A DNA stretch of 64,000 bases from Aestuariimicrobium soli (GTDB lineage Bacteria > Actinomycetota > Actinomycetes > Propionibacteriales > Propionibacteriaceae). Shown here piece after piece: positions 25,920-33,473 of the stretch (its first letter is position 1; the number at the start of each line of letters is the position of its first letter). Position numbers and translations under genes: made by a program. The DNA lies in contig NZ_JBPJSQ010000002.1 in NCBI RefSeq assembly GCF_051192575.1, positions 310,001 through 374,000 on the forward strand, read 5' to 3'. The notes below the pieces were generated by a model. The model was not told the origin of the DNA, made no database searches, and saw only the letters and a program-made list of their open reading frames with translations.

Positions 25920-27482
25920 TCAGAGGGCGTCGACGGCGGCGGACTCGACGGCGAGCCCGGCACGATAGCGCTCGAGGTGGGTGGCGAACCCGGCGACGTC
26001 GTCGGGGTCGGGGTCGACGGTGTTGACGGCCGCCGAGCCGAAGACGTGGTCGGCGAGCCAGGCCGGCAAGTCCGGGGCCTCGGCAAGGCGGAAGGCGGCC
26101 AACACCGCCATCCCCCAGGCCCCGCCCTCGCCGGCGGTCTCGCCCACCGTGACCGGTGCGTCGAGGGCGGCGGCAAGGAAGCGTTGGGCCACCCCGGCGG
26201 TACGGAACATGCCCCCGTGGGCGAACATCGATTCGAGCCGCACGCCCTCGTCCGCGAGCACCGCCATGCCCAGGGCGAGGGTGCTGAAGACGCCGTACAG
26301 CTGGGCTCTGACGGTGTTGGCCAGCGTGAACGACGAGTCGGGGGTGCGCACGAACAACGGACGACCCTCCGCCAGTCCCGCGATCGGTTCACCGGCAAGC
26401 TGGTTGTAGGCGAGCAGGCCACCGGCGTCGGCGTCCCCCGCCGACGCCTCGCGGAAGAGCAGGTCGTAGACCTCGTCCTCAGCGAGCGGCGCCCCGGACA
26501 GCTCCGAGAACCGGCGGAAGAGGCCGGCCCATTCGGCCAATTCGCTGGCCCCGTTGTTGCAGTGCACCATCGCCACCGGGTCGCCCGACGGCGTGGTCAC
26601 CAGGTCGATCTCGGGGTGCACCCCCTCGAGCGGGCCTTCCAGCACCACCATGGCGAAGATGCTGGTGCCCGCGCTGACGTTGCCGGTGCGCGGAGCCACG
26701 GCCCCGGTGGCCACCATGCCCGTGCCGGCATCTCCCTCGGGTGGGCAGCATTCCACCCCGGCCGGCAGGCTTCCCGTGGGGTCGAGCAGGCGGGCGCCCT
26801 CGTCCGTCAACCGTCCGGCATCGGCGCCGGCCACGAGCACCCGCGGCAGCAGCTCGACCAGGGGACGGGGCAGTCGTCCGGCGGCCAGGTGCTCGTAGCG
26901 GGCGACGAGGCCGGCGTCGTAGTCGACGCCCTCACCCCCGGGCGCCCCAGAAGCGGAGATCGGGAACATGCCGGAGGCGTCGCCGACCCCCAGCACCCTG
27001 GCGCCGGTCAGTCGTTCGTGCACGTACCCGGCCAGCGTGGTGACGTGGTCGAGCCGACTCACGTGGGGTTCGCCGTCGATGACGGCCTGGTGCAGGTGCG
27101 CGATCGACCAGCGCAGCGGAATGTTCACCCCGAGGGCGGCGACCAGCTCGTCCGACGCCCGCTGCGTGGTGGTGTTGCGCCAGGTGCGGAACGGCACCAG
27201 CAACTCCCCGGCGGCATCGAAGGCGAGGTAGCCGTGCATCATGGCCGACACGCCCACCGCCCGCACGCTGGTCAGGTCTCCCCCGTCGTCGGCGATCCCC
27301 GCGACGGCGGCCCGCAGCCCCTCCCAGACGGCGTCGAGCGAATAGGTCCACAGGCGGTTCTCGAACTGGTTCTCCCAGGCGTGGCTGCCGACGGCCAGCA
27401 CGCGCGCGGGGTCGTCCGCGTCGACGAGGCAGGCCTTGATGCGGGTGGAGCCCAGTTCGATGCCGAGCACGGTTGCGGTCAT
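25920..27482 (-). CDS. araB: FGGY-family carbohydrate kinase, probable L-ribulokinase
   Basis: A sugar kinase of the FGGY/hexokinase-actin fold, 520 residues, beginning with the phosphate-1 loop GIELGSTRIKACLVD (residues 7-21). Later segments such as AVGVSAMMHGYLAFD and VGETAGEGGAWGMAVLAAF fit the family. Sequence alone does not separate ribulokinase from other FGGY kinases. The position between araD and araA, with overlapping ends (ATGA with araD at 27479-27482), makes L-ribulose phosphorylation the natural role. It may belong to the second, non-AraB-like class of ribulokinases found in Gram-positive bacteria, so the symbol is by function. Confidence 0.85.
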   Translation of the reverse strand: MTATVLGIELGSTRIKACLVDADDPARVLAVGSHAWENQFENRLWTYSLDAVWEGLRAAVAGIADDGGDLTSVRAVGVSAMMHGYLAFDAAGELLVPFRTWRNTTTQRASDELVAALGVNIPLRWSIAHLHQAVIDGEPHVSRLDHVTTLAGYVHERLTGARVLGVGDASGMFPISASGAPGGEGVDYDAGLVARYEHLAAGRLPRPLVELLPRVLVAGADAGRLTDEGARLLDPTGSLPAGVECCPPEGDAGTGMVATGAVAPRTGNVSAGTSIFAMVVLEGPLEGVHPEIDLVTTPSGDPVAMVHCNNGASELAEWAGLFRRFSELSGAPLAEDEVYDLLFREASAGDADAGGLLAYNQLAGEPIAGLAEGRPLFVRTPDSSFTLANTVRAQLYGVFSTLALGMAVLADEGVRLESMFAHGGMFRTAGVAQRFLAAALDAPVTVGETAGEGGAWGMAVLAAFRLAEAPDLPAWLADHVFGSAAVNTVDPDPDDVAGFATHLERYRAGLAVESAAVDAL

Positions 27483-28159
27483 GGGGTGCCTCGCTGTCCG
27501 TAGACGTTCTGGTAGCGGTCGAAGAGCCGATCGATGTCGGCCGGTGCGATCGGCACGAGCTCGCCGCCCTGCCTGGCGAGGTGCACCGTGCGGGCGACGT
27601 CCTCGAGCATCACGGCGGCCTTGACGGCGTCGCGGGCGGTCGCCCCGATGGTGAACGGGCCGTGGTTGCGCATCAGCACCGCCGGCGAGCGGTGGCCGCG
27701 CAGGGTGTCGACGATGCCGCGCCCGATGGAGTCGTCACCGATGATCGCGAACGGACCCACCGGGATCGGCCCGCCGAACTCGTCGGCCATGGCGGTGAGC
27801 ACGCACGGAATCTCCTCGCCCCGGGCCGCCCACGCGGTGGCGTACGTGGAATGGGTGTGCACCACCCCGCCCACCTCGGGCATGGCGCGGTAGACGTGGG
27901 CGTGGGCCGCGGTGTCGGACGAGGGGTTGCGCTCCGAACCGGGAAGTCCCGCCACGGCGCGGCCATCGAGGTCACACACCACCATCGACTCGGGAGTGAG
28001 TGCGTCGTAGGAGACGCCCGAGGGCTTGATCACGAACCATTCGGTGCCGGGCACCCGCGCCGACACATTGCCCCCGGTCCACACGACCAGCGCGTTGCGC
28101 ACGAGTTCGGCGTGCAGGTCGGTGAGTTCCTGCCTGATCCGGTCGAGATCCTCGCTCAT
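27479..28159 (-). CDS. araD: L-ribulose-5-phosphate 4-epimerase AraD
   Basis: A zinc class II aldolase-fold epimerase of 226 residues that makes D-xylulose 5-phosphate. Zinc ligands are visible as H101-T-H103 (VVHTHSTYATAW) and H166 (MRNHGPFTIG). The phosphate-binding motifs TGGNVSAR and KPSGVSYD are in place. The start is ATG 28159 with a strong AGGAGGT; a longer frame reaching 28783 only reads the upstream gene out of phase. Both ends overlap neighbours by four bases (ATGA), which couples translation of the whole operon. Confidence 0.95.
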   Translation of the reverse strand: MSEDLDRIRQELTDLHAELVRNALVVWTGGNVSARVPGTEWFVIKPSGVSYDALTPESMVVCDLDGRAVAGLPGSERNPSSDTAAHAHVYRAMPEVGGVVHTHSTYATAWAARGEEIPCVLTAMADEFGGPIPVGPFAIIGDDSIGRGIVDTLRGHRSPAVLMRNHGPFTIGATARDAVKAAVMLEDVARTVHLARQGGELVPIAPADIDRLFDRYQNVYGQRGTP

Positions 28160-29445
28160 GCGACCTCCTTCAGCAGGGCGGAGCCATGGGCAGCCAGCCG
28201 CAGGCGCAGGGCCCGGCTGCCGGGAGCGACGCCGCGGGCGTCGTCCGATTGGGTGGTGACGGCGTCGGTCTCGAGGAGCTCGCCCGACCACAGGTCGGTC
28301 AGGCGCTCCACCCCCAGCCCGAGGTTGGCGACGTCGAGCACCAGCTCGCGGGGCTCGTCGGCGAGGTTGAACACCGCCGCGATCCGGCCATCGTCGGCAC
28401 CGGTCGCCCCCCACAGCACGGTGTCGCGCTCCCGGAACAGCTCCCGGTTGTCGCGACTGTTGAGCACGGCCAGCACGTCGGCGTTGGTGAACAGGGCGAT
28501 GGTCGCCGGGTCGGACGACGGCAGGTCGCCCCCGATCATCAGCGGCGAGCGGGCGATCACCCACAGCGTCATCAGGGTGCGCCGCTCGTCGGGGGTGAGC
28601 AGGTCGTCGCGAGGCTCGCCGCGCTCGGCACGGATCCCGATGCGCCCCAGCGGCAGCATGTCGCCGTCCGGCCACCCACCCCCGGATGCGGATCCACCGG
28701 CATGGGGTGCCCAGCGCGCGAAGCGGGCGAAGTTGGCCTCGACGTCGTCCCAGCGGTCCCACAGGTCGTCGCAGATGCGCCACATGGTGGCGTGCTCCCG
28801 CAGGTGCTCGAGCCGGGCGAGACTGAGGTCTCGTCCGGGCGACAGGCTCAGCTCGATCTCGCGACCACTACGCCTGATGGCGAGGGACAGGGCCTCGATG
28901 TCGGCGGCCTGGTAGGGCCAGAGCAGGTCGTCGGCCTTGATGAAGTCGACGCCCCAGGAGGCGTAGAGCTCGAGGATCGAGTCGTAGTAGGCCTGCGCCT
29001 CGGGGCGACGGTGGTCGAGCCCGAGCATGTCGGGGTTCCACTCGCAGACGTTGGTGGGGTCGGCGGCCGGGTTCGAGGCGGCGGCCAGCCGCGGGATGCC
29101 TCGCATGATGTGGATGCCGAACCTCAGCCCGAGATCGTGCACCCGATCGGCCAACGGACGAAAACCCGCCCCGCCGGCGCTGGAGGGGAAGCGGCCGGGG
29201 TCGGGCACGAGCCGTCCGCGATCGTCGAGGGCCAGCGGGGCGTCGGCGTTGTAGCCGTGGCTGCGGGCGGTCGGGTCGGACCAGTCGATGTCGACCACCA
29301 CCGTGTCCCAGCCGAAGCCGCTGAGATGCTCGGCCAGGAACGTGGCATTGGCGAGCACCTCGTCCTCGGTGACCGAGGTGCCGTAGCAGTCCCACGAGTT
29401 CCAGCCCATGGGCGGGCGGGTCGTCCGCGTGCGCTCACTGGTCAC
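28156..29445 (-). CDS. Glycoside hydrolase family 27 protein, alpha-galactosidase-like, possibly beta-L-arabinopyranosidase
   Basis: The 429-residue cytoplasmic enzyme (no signal peptide) opens with the GH27 signature PPMGWNSWDCYG. The likely nucleophile is D172 (FIKADDLL) and the acid/base D226 or D227 (WRICDDLWDRW). Where alpha-galactosidases have D-D-C-W it reads D52-I53-D54-W55. From memory, an Asp-to-Ile change at this position marks the Streptomyces GH27 beta-L-arabinopyranosidase, and placement in an arabinose operon agrees. The GTG start at 29445 has AGGAGG upstream and overlaps the repressor stop (GTGA). Alpha-galactosidase remains possible. Confidence 0.82.
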   Translation of the reverse strand: MTSERTRTTRPPMGWNSWDCYGTSVTEDEVLANATFLAEHLSGFGWDTVVVDIDWSDPTARSHGYNADAPLALDDRGRLVPDPGRFPSSAGGAGFRPLADRVHDLGLRFGIHIMRGIPRLAAASNPAADPTNVCEWNPDMLGLDHRRPEAQAYYDSILELYASWGVDFIKADDLLWPYQAADIEALSLAIRRSGREIELSLSPGRDLSLARLEHLREHATMWRICDDLWDRWDDVEANFARFARWAPHAGGSASGGGWPDGDMLPLGRIGIRAERGEPRDDLLTPDERRTLMTLWVIARSPLMIGGDLPSSDPATIALFTNADVLAVLNSRDNRELFRERDTVLWGATGADDGRIAAVFNLADEPRELVLDVANLGLGVERLTDLWSGELLETDAVTTQSDDARGVAPGSRALRLRLAAHGSALLKEVA

Positions 29446-30479
29446 GGGGCAGGCCTCCTGGTCGACTCGCGCTCGACGAGGGTGACCTCGCCGACGTGGT
29501 CGCGGTAGTCGTCGGACGATCGTCTGCCCTCGATGCGCTCGACCAGCAGGTCGATGGCGGCCGAAGCCATGCCGTCGTGGTCGGGTCGGATCGAGGTGAG
29601 CGACGGGGTGGTGAAGGCGGCCATGGGCACGTCGTCGAAGCCGACCACGAGCACGTCCTCGGGAACCCGCAGACCTCGGTCGGCCAGGGCCCGCATCGCC
29701 GAGAGGGCGATCACGTCGGTGGCGCAGACCAGGCCATCGATGACCCGATCACCACCAGCCGTCTGCCCCAGATCGTCGAGCAGACCGGCCGTGGCGGCCA
29801 GTGAACCCTCGAAGGAGTAGTCGGCATCGCGCACCCAGCGCGGGTCGACCTCGAGCCCGGCGCGTCGCATGGCGGTGAGGTAGCCCGTGGCGCGGGTCGT
29901 CGAGACGTCGACGGTGTCGGCGAGCACCCGGCCGCCGATGATCGCGATCCGCCGGCAGCCGCGCTCGACGAGGTGGTCGGTCGCCAGTTCGGTGCCGGCC
30001 TCGTTGGCCATGCCGACGTGGTCGATGGGCGCCGAGAACGGGCGCTCGCCGAAGACCACCAGGGGAAAGTCCCCGCGCAGCAGCGAGGCGTCGTCATCGT
30101 GCAGCTGCACCGAGCTCAACAGCAGACCGTCGTAGCTGCGCAGCCGCGAGCGGGTGACCGCGTCGAGTTCGCGATCACGGTTGGCGCTGGTCTGCTCGAC
30201 CACCAGCTCGTAGCCACGCGCCGCGGCCTTCTCGATCAGCAGCGTGGCCAGCAGGCCGAAGTAGGGCCGATCGATGTCAGGAACGGCGAGCCCGATCACA
30301 CCGGTTCGTCCCTGCCTGAGGTTCCGGGCCGCGGTGTTGACGTGGTAGTCGAGGGCCTGGATGGAGGCCTGCACCTTCTGACGGGTGGTGTCGCGCACGT
30401 GGGGGTGGCCGTTGATGACGTTCGAGACGGTCATCACCGAGACCCCCGCGTGGCGGGCCACGTCCTGCATCGTGCTCAT
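29442..30479 (-). CDS. LacI-family transcriptional regulator of the arabinose operon
   Basis: The 345-residue repressor has an N-terminal LacI helix-turn-helix (MQDVARHAGVSVMTVSNVIN), hinge region AARNLRQGRTGVIGLAVPD, and a periplasmic-binding-protein-like effector domain (DGLLLSSVQLHDDDASLL ... CRRIAIIGGR ... LVVGFDDVPMAAFTTPSLTSI). It lies inside the operon between the GH51 and GH27 genes (9-base gap, then GTGA overlap), so it is co-transcribed with its targets and probably feeds back on them. The palindromes TGTATCGATACA and TGTAACGATACA upstream of the first gene are the natural operators. The effector is probably arabinose or an arabino-oligosaccharide; this is inferred. Confidence 0.9.
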   Translation of the reverse strand: MSTMQDVARHAGVSVMTVSNVINGHPHVRDTTRQKVQASIQALDYHVNTAARNLRQGRTGVIGLAVPDIDRPYFGLLATLLIEKAAARGYELVVEQTSANRDRELDAVTRSRLRSYDGLLLSSVQLHDDDASLLRGDFPLVVFGERPFSAPIDHVGMANEAGTELATDHLVERGCRRIAIIGGRVLADTVDVSTTRATGYLTAMRRAGLEVDPRWVRDADYSFEGSLAATAGLLDDLGQTAGGDRVIDGLVCATDVIALSAMRALADRGLRVPEDVLVVGFDDVPMAAFTTPSLTSIRPDHDGMASAAIDLLVERIEGRRSSDDYRDHVGEVTLVERESTRRPAP

Positions 30480-30488
30480 GAGGGCAAC

Positions 30489-31946
30489 TTATCGAGTGCG
30501 CACTCGCACGGTCGCCACCGCATGCGGGGGCAGCACGAAGCTGACCCGGGCACCGTCGACGCTCACCGTGAGGTCACTCAGCGAGACCACGTCGGGTTCG
30601 TCGAAGGTGTTGTACGAGCCCGGCTCGGGCGAGGCCAGCACCTGGGCGCGCAGTCGTCCGGTCACCTCGGCGGGCAGCTCGAACTCGGCGGTGATCGGCG
30701 AGGTGAGCGAGGTGTTGGCGGTGCTGATCGTCCAGTCGCTGCCGCCGTCGTCGGTCGGCTTGCGCGACACGGTCAGCTCGCCGTCGGGGCCGAGCGCCCC
30801 GGCCTGGGTGGGCACGTACTCGGCGTCCTGGTGGTCGCAGTACAGGTCGAAGACGTGGTAGGTCGGCGTGGTCAGCATGCGCGGGCCGTCGGTGAGGATC
30901 ATCGACTGCAGCACGTTGACCATCTGGGCGATGTTGGTCATGCGCACCCGGTCGCCGTGGCGGTGGAAGATGTTCAGGTTGATGGCGGCCACCAGGGCGT
31001 CGCGCTGGGTGTTCTGCTGGTACAGGAAGCCGGGGTTCGTCCCCTCCTCGACGTCGTACCAGGTGCCCCACTCGTCGACGATCAGCGAGACCCGCTTCTC
31101 GGGGTCGTAGCGATCCATGATGCGAGCGTGACCGGCGATCAGCTCGTCCATGCGACGGGTCTGCCGCAGCGTCTCGTGCCACTCGAACTCGTCGAAACCG
31201 GTCGCCCGTCCCTTGCGGGCCCAGTCCTTGGTGGGCAGCGTGTAGTAGTGCAGGCTGAGGCCGTCCATGTGGCCGGCGGCTCGGGCCATCAGCACGTCGG
31301 TCCACTCGTAGTCCTCGGCATTGGGGCCGCAGGCGATCTTGGCGACGCGCTCGTCCCCGTACTGGCGCACGAAGGTCTGGAACTGGCGGTACAGGTTCGC
31401 GTAGTGCAGGGGAAGCATGTTGCCGCCGCAGCCCCAGGACTCATTGCCCACCCCGAAGAAGGGCAGCTTCCAGGGCTTGTCGCGACCGTGGCTCTTGCGC
31501 AGTTCGGCCATCGGTCCGGTCGAGTCGAGAGTGATGTACTCCACCCAGTCGTGCAGCTCGGCGACGGTGCCCGAGCCGACGTTGCCGCAGATGTAGGCCT
31601 CGGCCCCCAGCTGCTCGAGCAGCTCGAAGTACTCGTGGGTGCCGAACTCGTTGCGCTCGATGACGCCACCCCAGTGGGTGTTCACCATCGGCACCCGCTC
31701 GGGGCCGACCCCCTTCAGCCAGTGGTATTCGTCGGCGAAGCACCCACCGGGCCAGCGGACGAGCGGCACCTTGATGTGGCGAAGCGCCTCGACGACGTCG
31801 GTGCGGATGCCGTTGACGTTAGCGATCTCGGAGTCGCGGCCGACCCAGATGCCCTCCTCGATGCAGCGCCCGAGGTGTTCGGCGAACTGGCCCTGCAGGC
31901 GGCGGTCGAGGGTCCAGGTGTTCTCGGCGGGGGCGAGGCGAATCAT
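30489..31946 (-). CDS. abfA: Intracellular GH51 alpha-L-arabinofuranosidase
   Basis: The enzyme removes terminal alpha-L-arabinofuranosyl groups from arabino-oligosaccharides. It has 485 residues and no signal peptide, so it acts on imported oligomers. The acid/base is E169 in GVGNESWGCGG and the nucleophile E292 in LIVDEWGTW, both canonical. Other GH51 markers are RWPGGCFADEYHW and HYYTLP. The start ATG 31946 has AAGGA upstream; a frame extending to 33284 antisense to the transporter gene is rejected. It is the first gene of the leftward operon, directly downstream of the tandem operators. Confidence 0.93.
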   Translation of the reverse strand: MIRLAPAENTWTLDRRLQGQFAEHLGRCIEEGIWVGRDSEIANVNGIRTDVVEALRHIKVPLVRWPGGCFADEYHWLKGVGPERVPMVNTHWGGVIERNEFGTHEYFELLEQLGAEAYICGNVGSGTVAELHDWVEYITLDSTGPMAELRKSHGRDKPWKLPFFGVGNESWGCGGNMLPLHYANLYRQFQTFVRQYGDERVAKIACGPNAEDYEWTDVLMARAAGHMDGLSLHYYTLPTKDWARKGRATGFDEFEWHETLRQTRRMDELIAGHARIMDRYDPEKRVSLIVDEWGTWYDVEEGTNPGFLYQQNTQRDALVAAINLNIFHRHGDRVRMTNIAQMVNVLQSMILTDGPRMLTTPTYHVFDLYCDHQDAEYVPTQAGALGPDGELTVSRKPTDDGGSDWTISTANTSLTSPITAEFELPAEVTGRLRAQVLASPEPGSYNTFDEPDVVSLSDLTVSVDGARVSFVLPPHAVATVRVRTR

Positions 31947-32001
31947 GGGGAGTCCTTCGGCGGTGAAGTGGCTGTCACGGGAAGCGGTGGCCGGCGCTGG
32001 T

Positions 32002-32013
32002 TGTATCGATACA
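32002..32013 (-). promoter_or_regulatory. Operator 1 of the arabinose operon (LacI-type palindrome)
   Basis: TGTATCGATACA, a perfect 12-bp palindrome 56 bases upstream of the GH51 start. Its centre lies exactly 22 bp from that of the second copy. LacI-family dimers bind such short palindromes with a central CG. Confidence 0.7.
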
Positions 32014-32023
32014 GGCCGACCAC

Positions 32024-32035
32024 TGTAACGATACA
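32024..32035 (-). promoter_or_regulatory. Operator 2 of the arabinose operon (LacI-type palindrome)
   Basis: TGTAACGATACA, differing from operator 1 at one base. The 22-bp centre distance puts two repressor dimers on the same DNA face, two helical turns apart. The promoter of the operon must overlap or flank these sites; I cannot place a single clear -10. Confidence 0.7.
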
Positions 32036-32064
32036 CAGTTTCGGTCACCGACCACCGCAAACTC

Positions 32065-32099
32065 CCAGGAAACGCTTCGACCCCCAGGAAGTTTCCTGG
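32065..32099. promoter_or_regulatory. Second palindromic element in the arabinose/MFS intergenic region
   Basis: CCAGGAA-GT-TTCCTGG (32084-32099) is a 7-bp inverted repeat with a 2-bp spacer. Another CCAGGAA half-site lies 19 bp to the left (32065-32071). It sits 66 bases before the TAGGCT box of the divergent transporter, so it may serve either gene. Its sequence is unlike the TGTAnCGATACA operators, which suggests a different regulator. Confidence 0.45.
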
Positions 32100-32165
32100 C
32101 GGCCGCATGTTTTGGTGTGAGTCTGCCGACCAGCGGACGATCCCGGGCCGCGACGAGGCCCGCCC

Positions 32166-32171
32166 TAGGCT
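32166..32171 (+). promoter_or_regulatory. -10 element of the MFS transporter gene
   Basis: TAGGCT followed, 38 bases later, by AGGAG at 32210-32214, five bases before the ACG codon at 32220. A leader of about 40 bases is expected. The TAG is also the last in-frame stop before the coding frame, which limits how far upstream translation can begin. Confidence 0.4.
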
Positions 32172-32219
32172 GGGGGAACCGCCGATCCCGCACCAGCCAC
32201 CCCCAGCCCAGGAGCCACC

Positions 32220-33473
32220 ACGTCCACCCCGGCCAGCACCGCACCACCCACGCTCCGACGCTTCGGAGCCCTGCGCGACCGTCATTCCCGGCCCTACCTG
32301 ATCACGGCGGGCCTGTCGATGATGGCCGACAACATCGAGCACGTGATCACCTACTGGGTGCTGTGGCAGGTCTTCCACTCCCCCGCCCTGGTCGGCTTCC
32401 AGGTGATCAGTCACTGGCTGCCGTTCCTCACCCTGTCGGTGTGGTTCGGGTCGCTGGCCGAGCGGTTCGACTGTCGGCGGATCATCCAGGTGGCGCAGGG
32501 ACTCTTCGCCTTCGTCTCGCTGGCGTGGGCGGTGCTGTTCTTCACCGACTCGTTGCAGATCTGGCAGGCCTGCGTGCTGCTGGTGCTGCACGGCTGCGCC
32601 GGGGCGCTGTGGGGCCCGGCCGAGCAGCTGATGCTGCACGACTTCGCCGAACCCGCGGAACTGCCGAGCGCCGTGCGCCTGAACGCCACCTTCAAGAGCC
32701 TCGGCGTCCTGGCGGGTCCAGTGGTCGGTTCGGCCCTGCTGCTCGGGCTCGGGCAGTCGTGGGGCATCCTCGCGAACGTGCTGTTCTACCTGCCGATGAC
32801 GGTGCTGATGCTGCGCACTCCCTTCACCGGCCACGTGCGCGACGGGTTCGCGCGCACGAAACGCCTGTCGATCCTCGACACGTTCTCGGTGCTGCGCACG
32901 GTGTGGACCGACAAGGTGCTGATCGGGCTGGTGGCCCTCGGTGGGCTGGTCGCGATCTGCATCGGCACGTCGATGCAGGTGGCCATGCCGGCCATCGGTG
33001 ACCGCCTCGGGACCGGAGGCGGCATTCCCTACGGAACCCTGCTCTTCGCCAGCGGCGCCGGTGGCGTGCTCGGCGGCCTGCTGCTCGAGGCCAGCGGACG
33101 CATTCGTCCGACCCTTCAGTCGGCCGTGGTCGCCACGGTGCTGCTGGGGGTGACAACCGTGGTCGTCGCGACGTCGCCGTGGTACCCGCTCACCCTGGTC
33201 GCCCTCTTCCTCGGGGGCATCGCCAGCCTGGCGGCGATGTCGATCGGCCAGGCGGTGGTGCAGCTGCGCGCCCCGGTCGACCAACGGGGTCGGGTGGTGG
33301 GGGTCTACTCCATGGTCGCCAACGGCATGCGCACCGGCAACGGCGTCTCCCTGGCGCTGGTGGGCACGGCCATCGGCGTGATCGGGGCGGTGCTCGCCGG
33401 CGGCATCGCACTTGTGGTGGGGGCGGCGGCGATCGGGGCGCTCACGATGTTCGCCCGCTCACGGGTTCAGTAG
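32220..33473 (+). CDS. Major facilitator superfamily transporter with apparent ACG start codon
   Basis: A 12-helix MFS permease of 417 residues with the loop 2-3 motif GSLAERFDCRR (like GxLaDrxGrR) and later helices such as GTLLFASGAGGVLGGLLLE and GAVLAGGIALVVGAAAIG. The first canonical start, ATG 32319, would cut off half of helix 1. The frame upstream still reads as MFS N-terminus (RRFGALRDRHSRPYLITAG), back to a stop at 32166, yet it has no ATG, GTG or TTG. AGGAG at 32210-32214 sits five bases before ACG at 32220, where an ATG would be expected. It is divergent from the arabinose operon; drug-efflux-like sequence, substrate unknown. Confidence 0.75.
   Translation, partial: TSTPASTAPPTLRRFGALRDRHSRPYLITAGLSMMADNIEHVITYWVLWQVFHSPALVGFQVISHWLPFLTLSVWFGSLAERFDCRRIIQVAQGLFAFVSLAWAVLFFTDSLQIWQACVLLVLHGCAGALWGPAEQLMLHDFAEPAELPSAVRLNATFKSLGVLAGPVVGSALLLGLGQSWGILANVLFYLPMTVLMLRTPFTGHVRDGFARTKRLSILDTFSVLRTVWTDKVLIGLVALGGLVAICIGTSMQVAMPAIGDRLGTGGGIPYGTLLFASGAGGVLGGLLLEASGRIRPTLQSAVVATVLLGVTTVVVATSPWYPLTLVALFLGGIASLAAMSIGQAVVQLRAPVDQRGRVVGVYSMVANGMRTGNGVSLALVGTAIGVIGAVLAGGIALVVGAAAIGALTMFARSRVQ

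Noticed and set aside
30493..30506. Perfect 14-bp palindrome CGAGTGCGCACTCG near the lacI start
   Set aside because: It encodes the last residues of the GH51 enzyme (alternating Val and Arg codons), so symmetry can arise by chance; no second copy is seen.
31947..33284. Extension of the GH51 frame by about 440 residues antisense to the transporter gene
   Set aside because: The added sequence is low complexity, runs through the operators and the transporter gene, and ATG 31946 has a ribosome site and the normal GH51 N-terminus.
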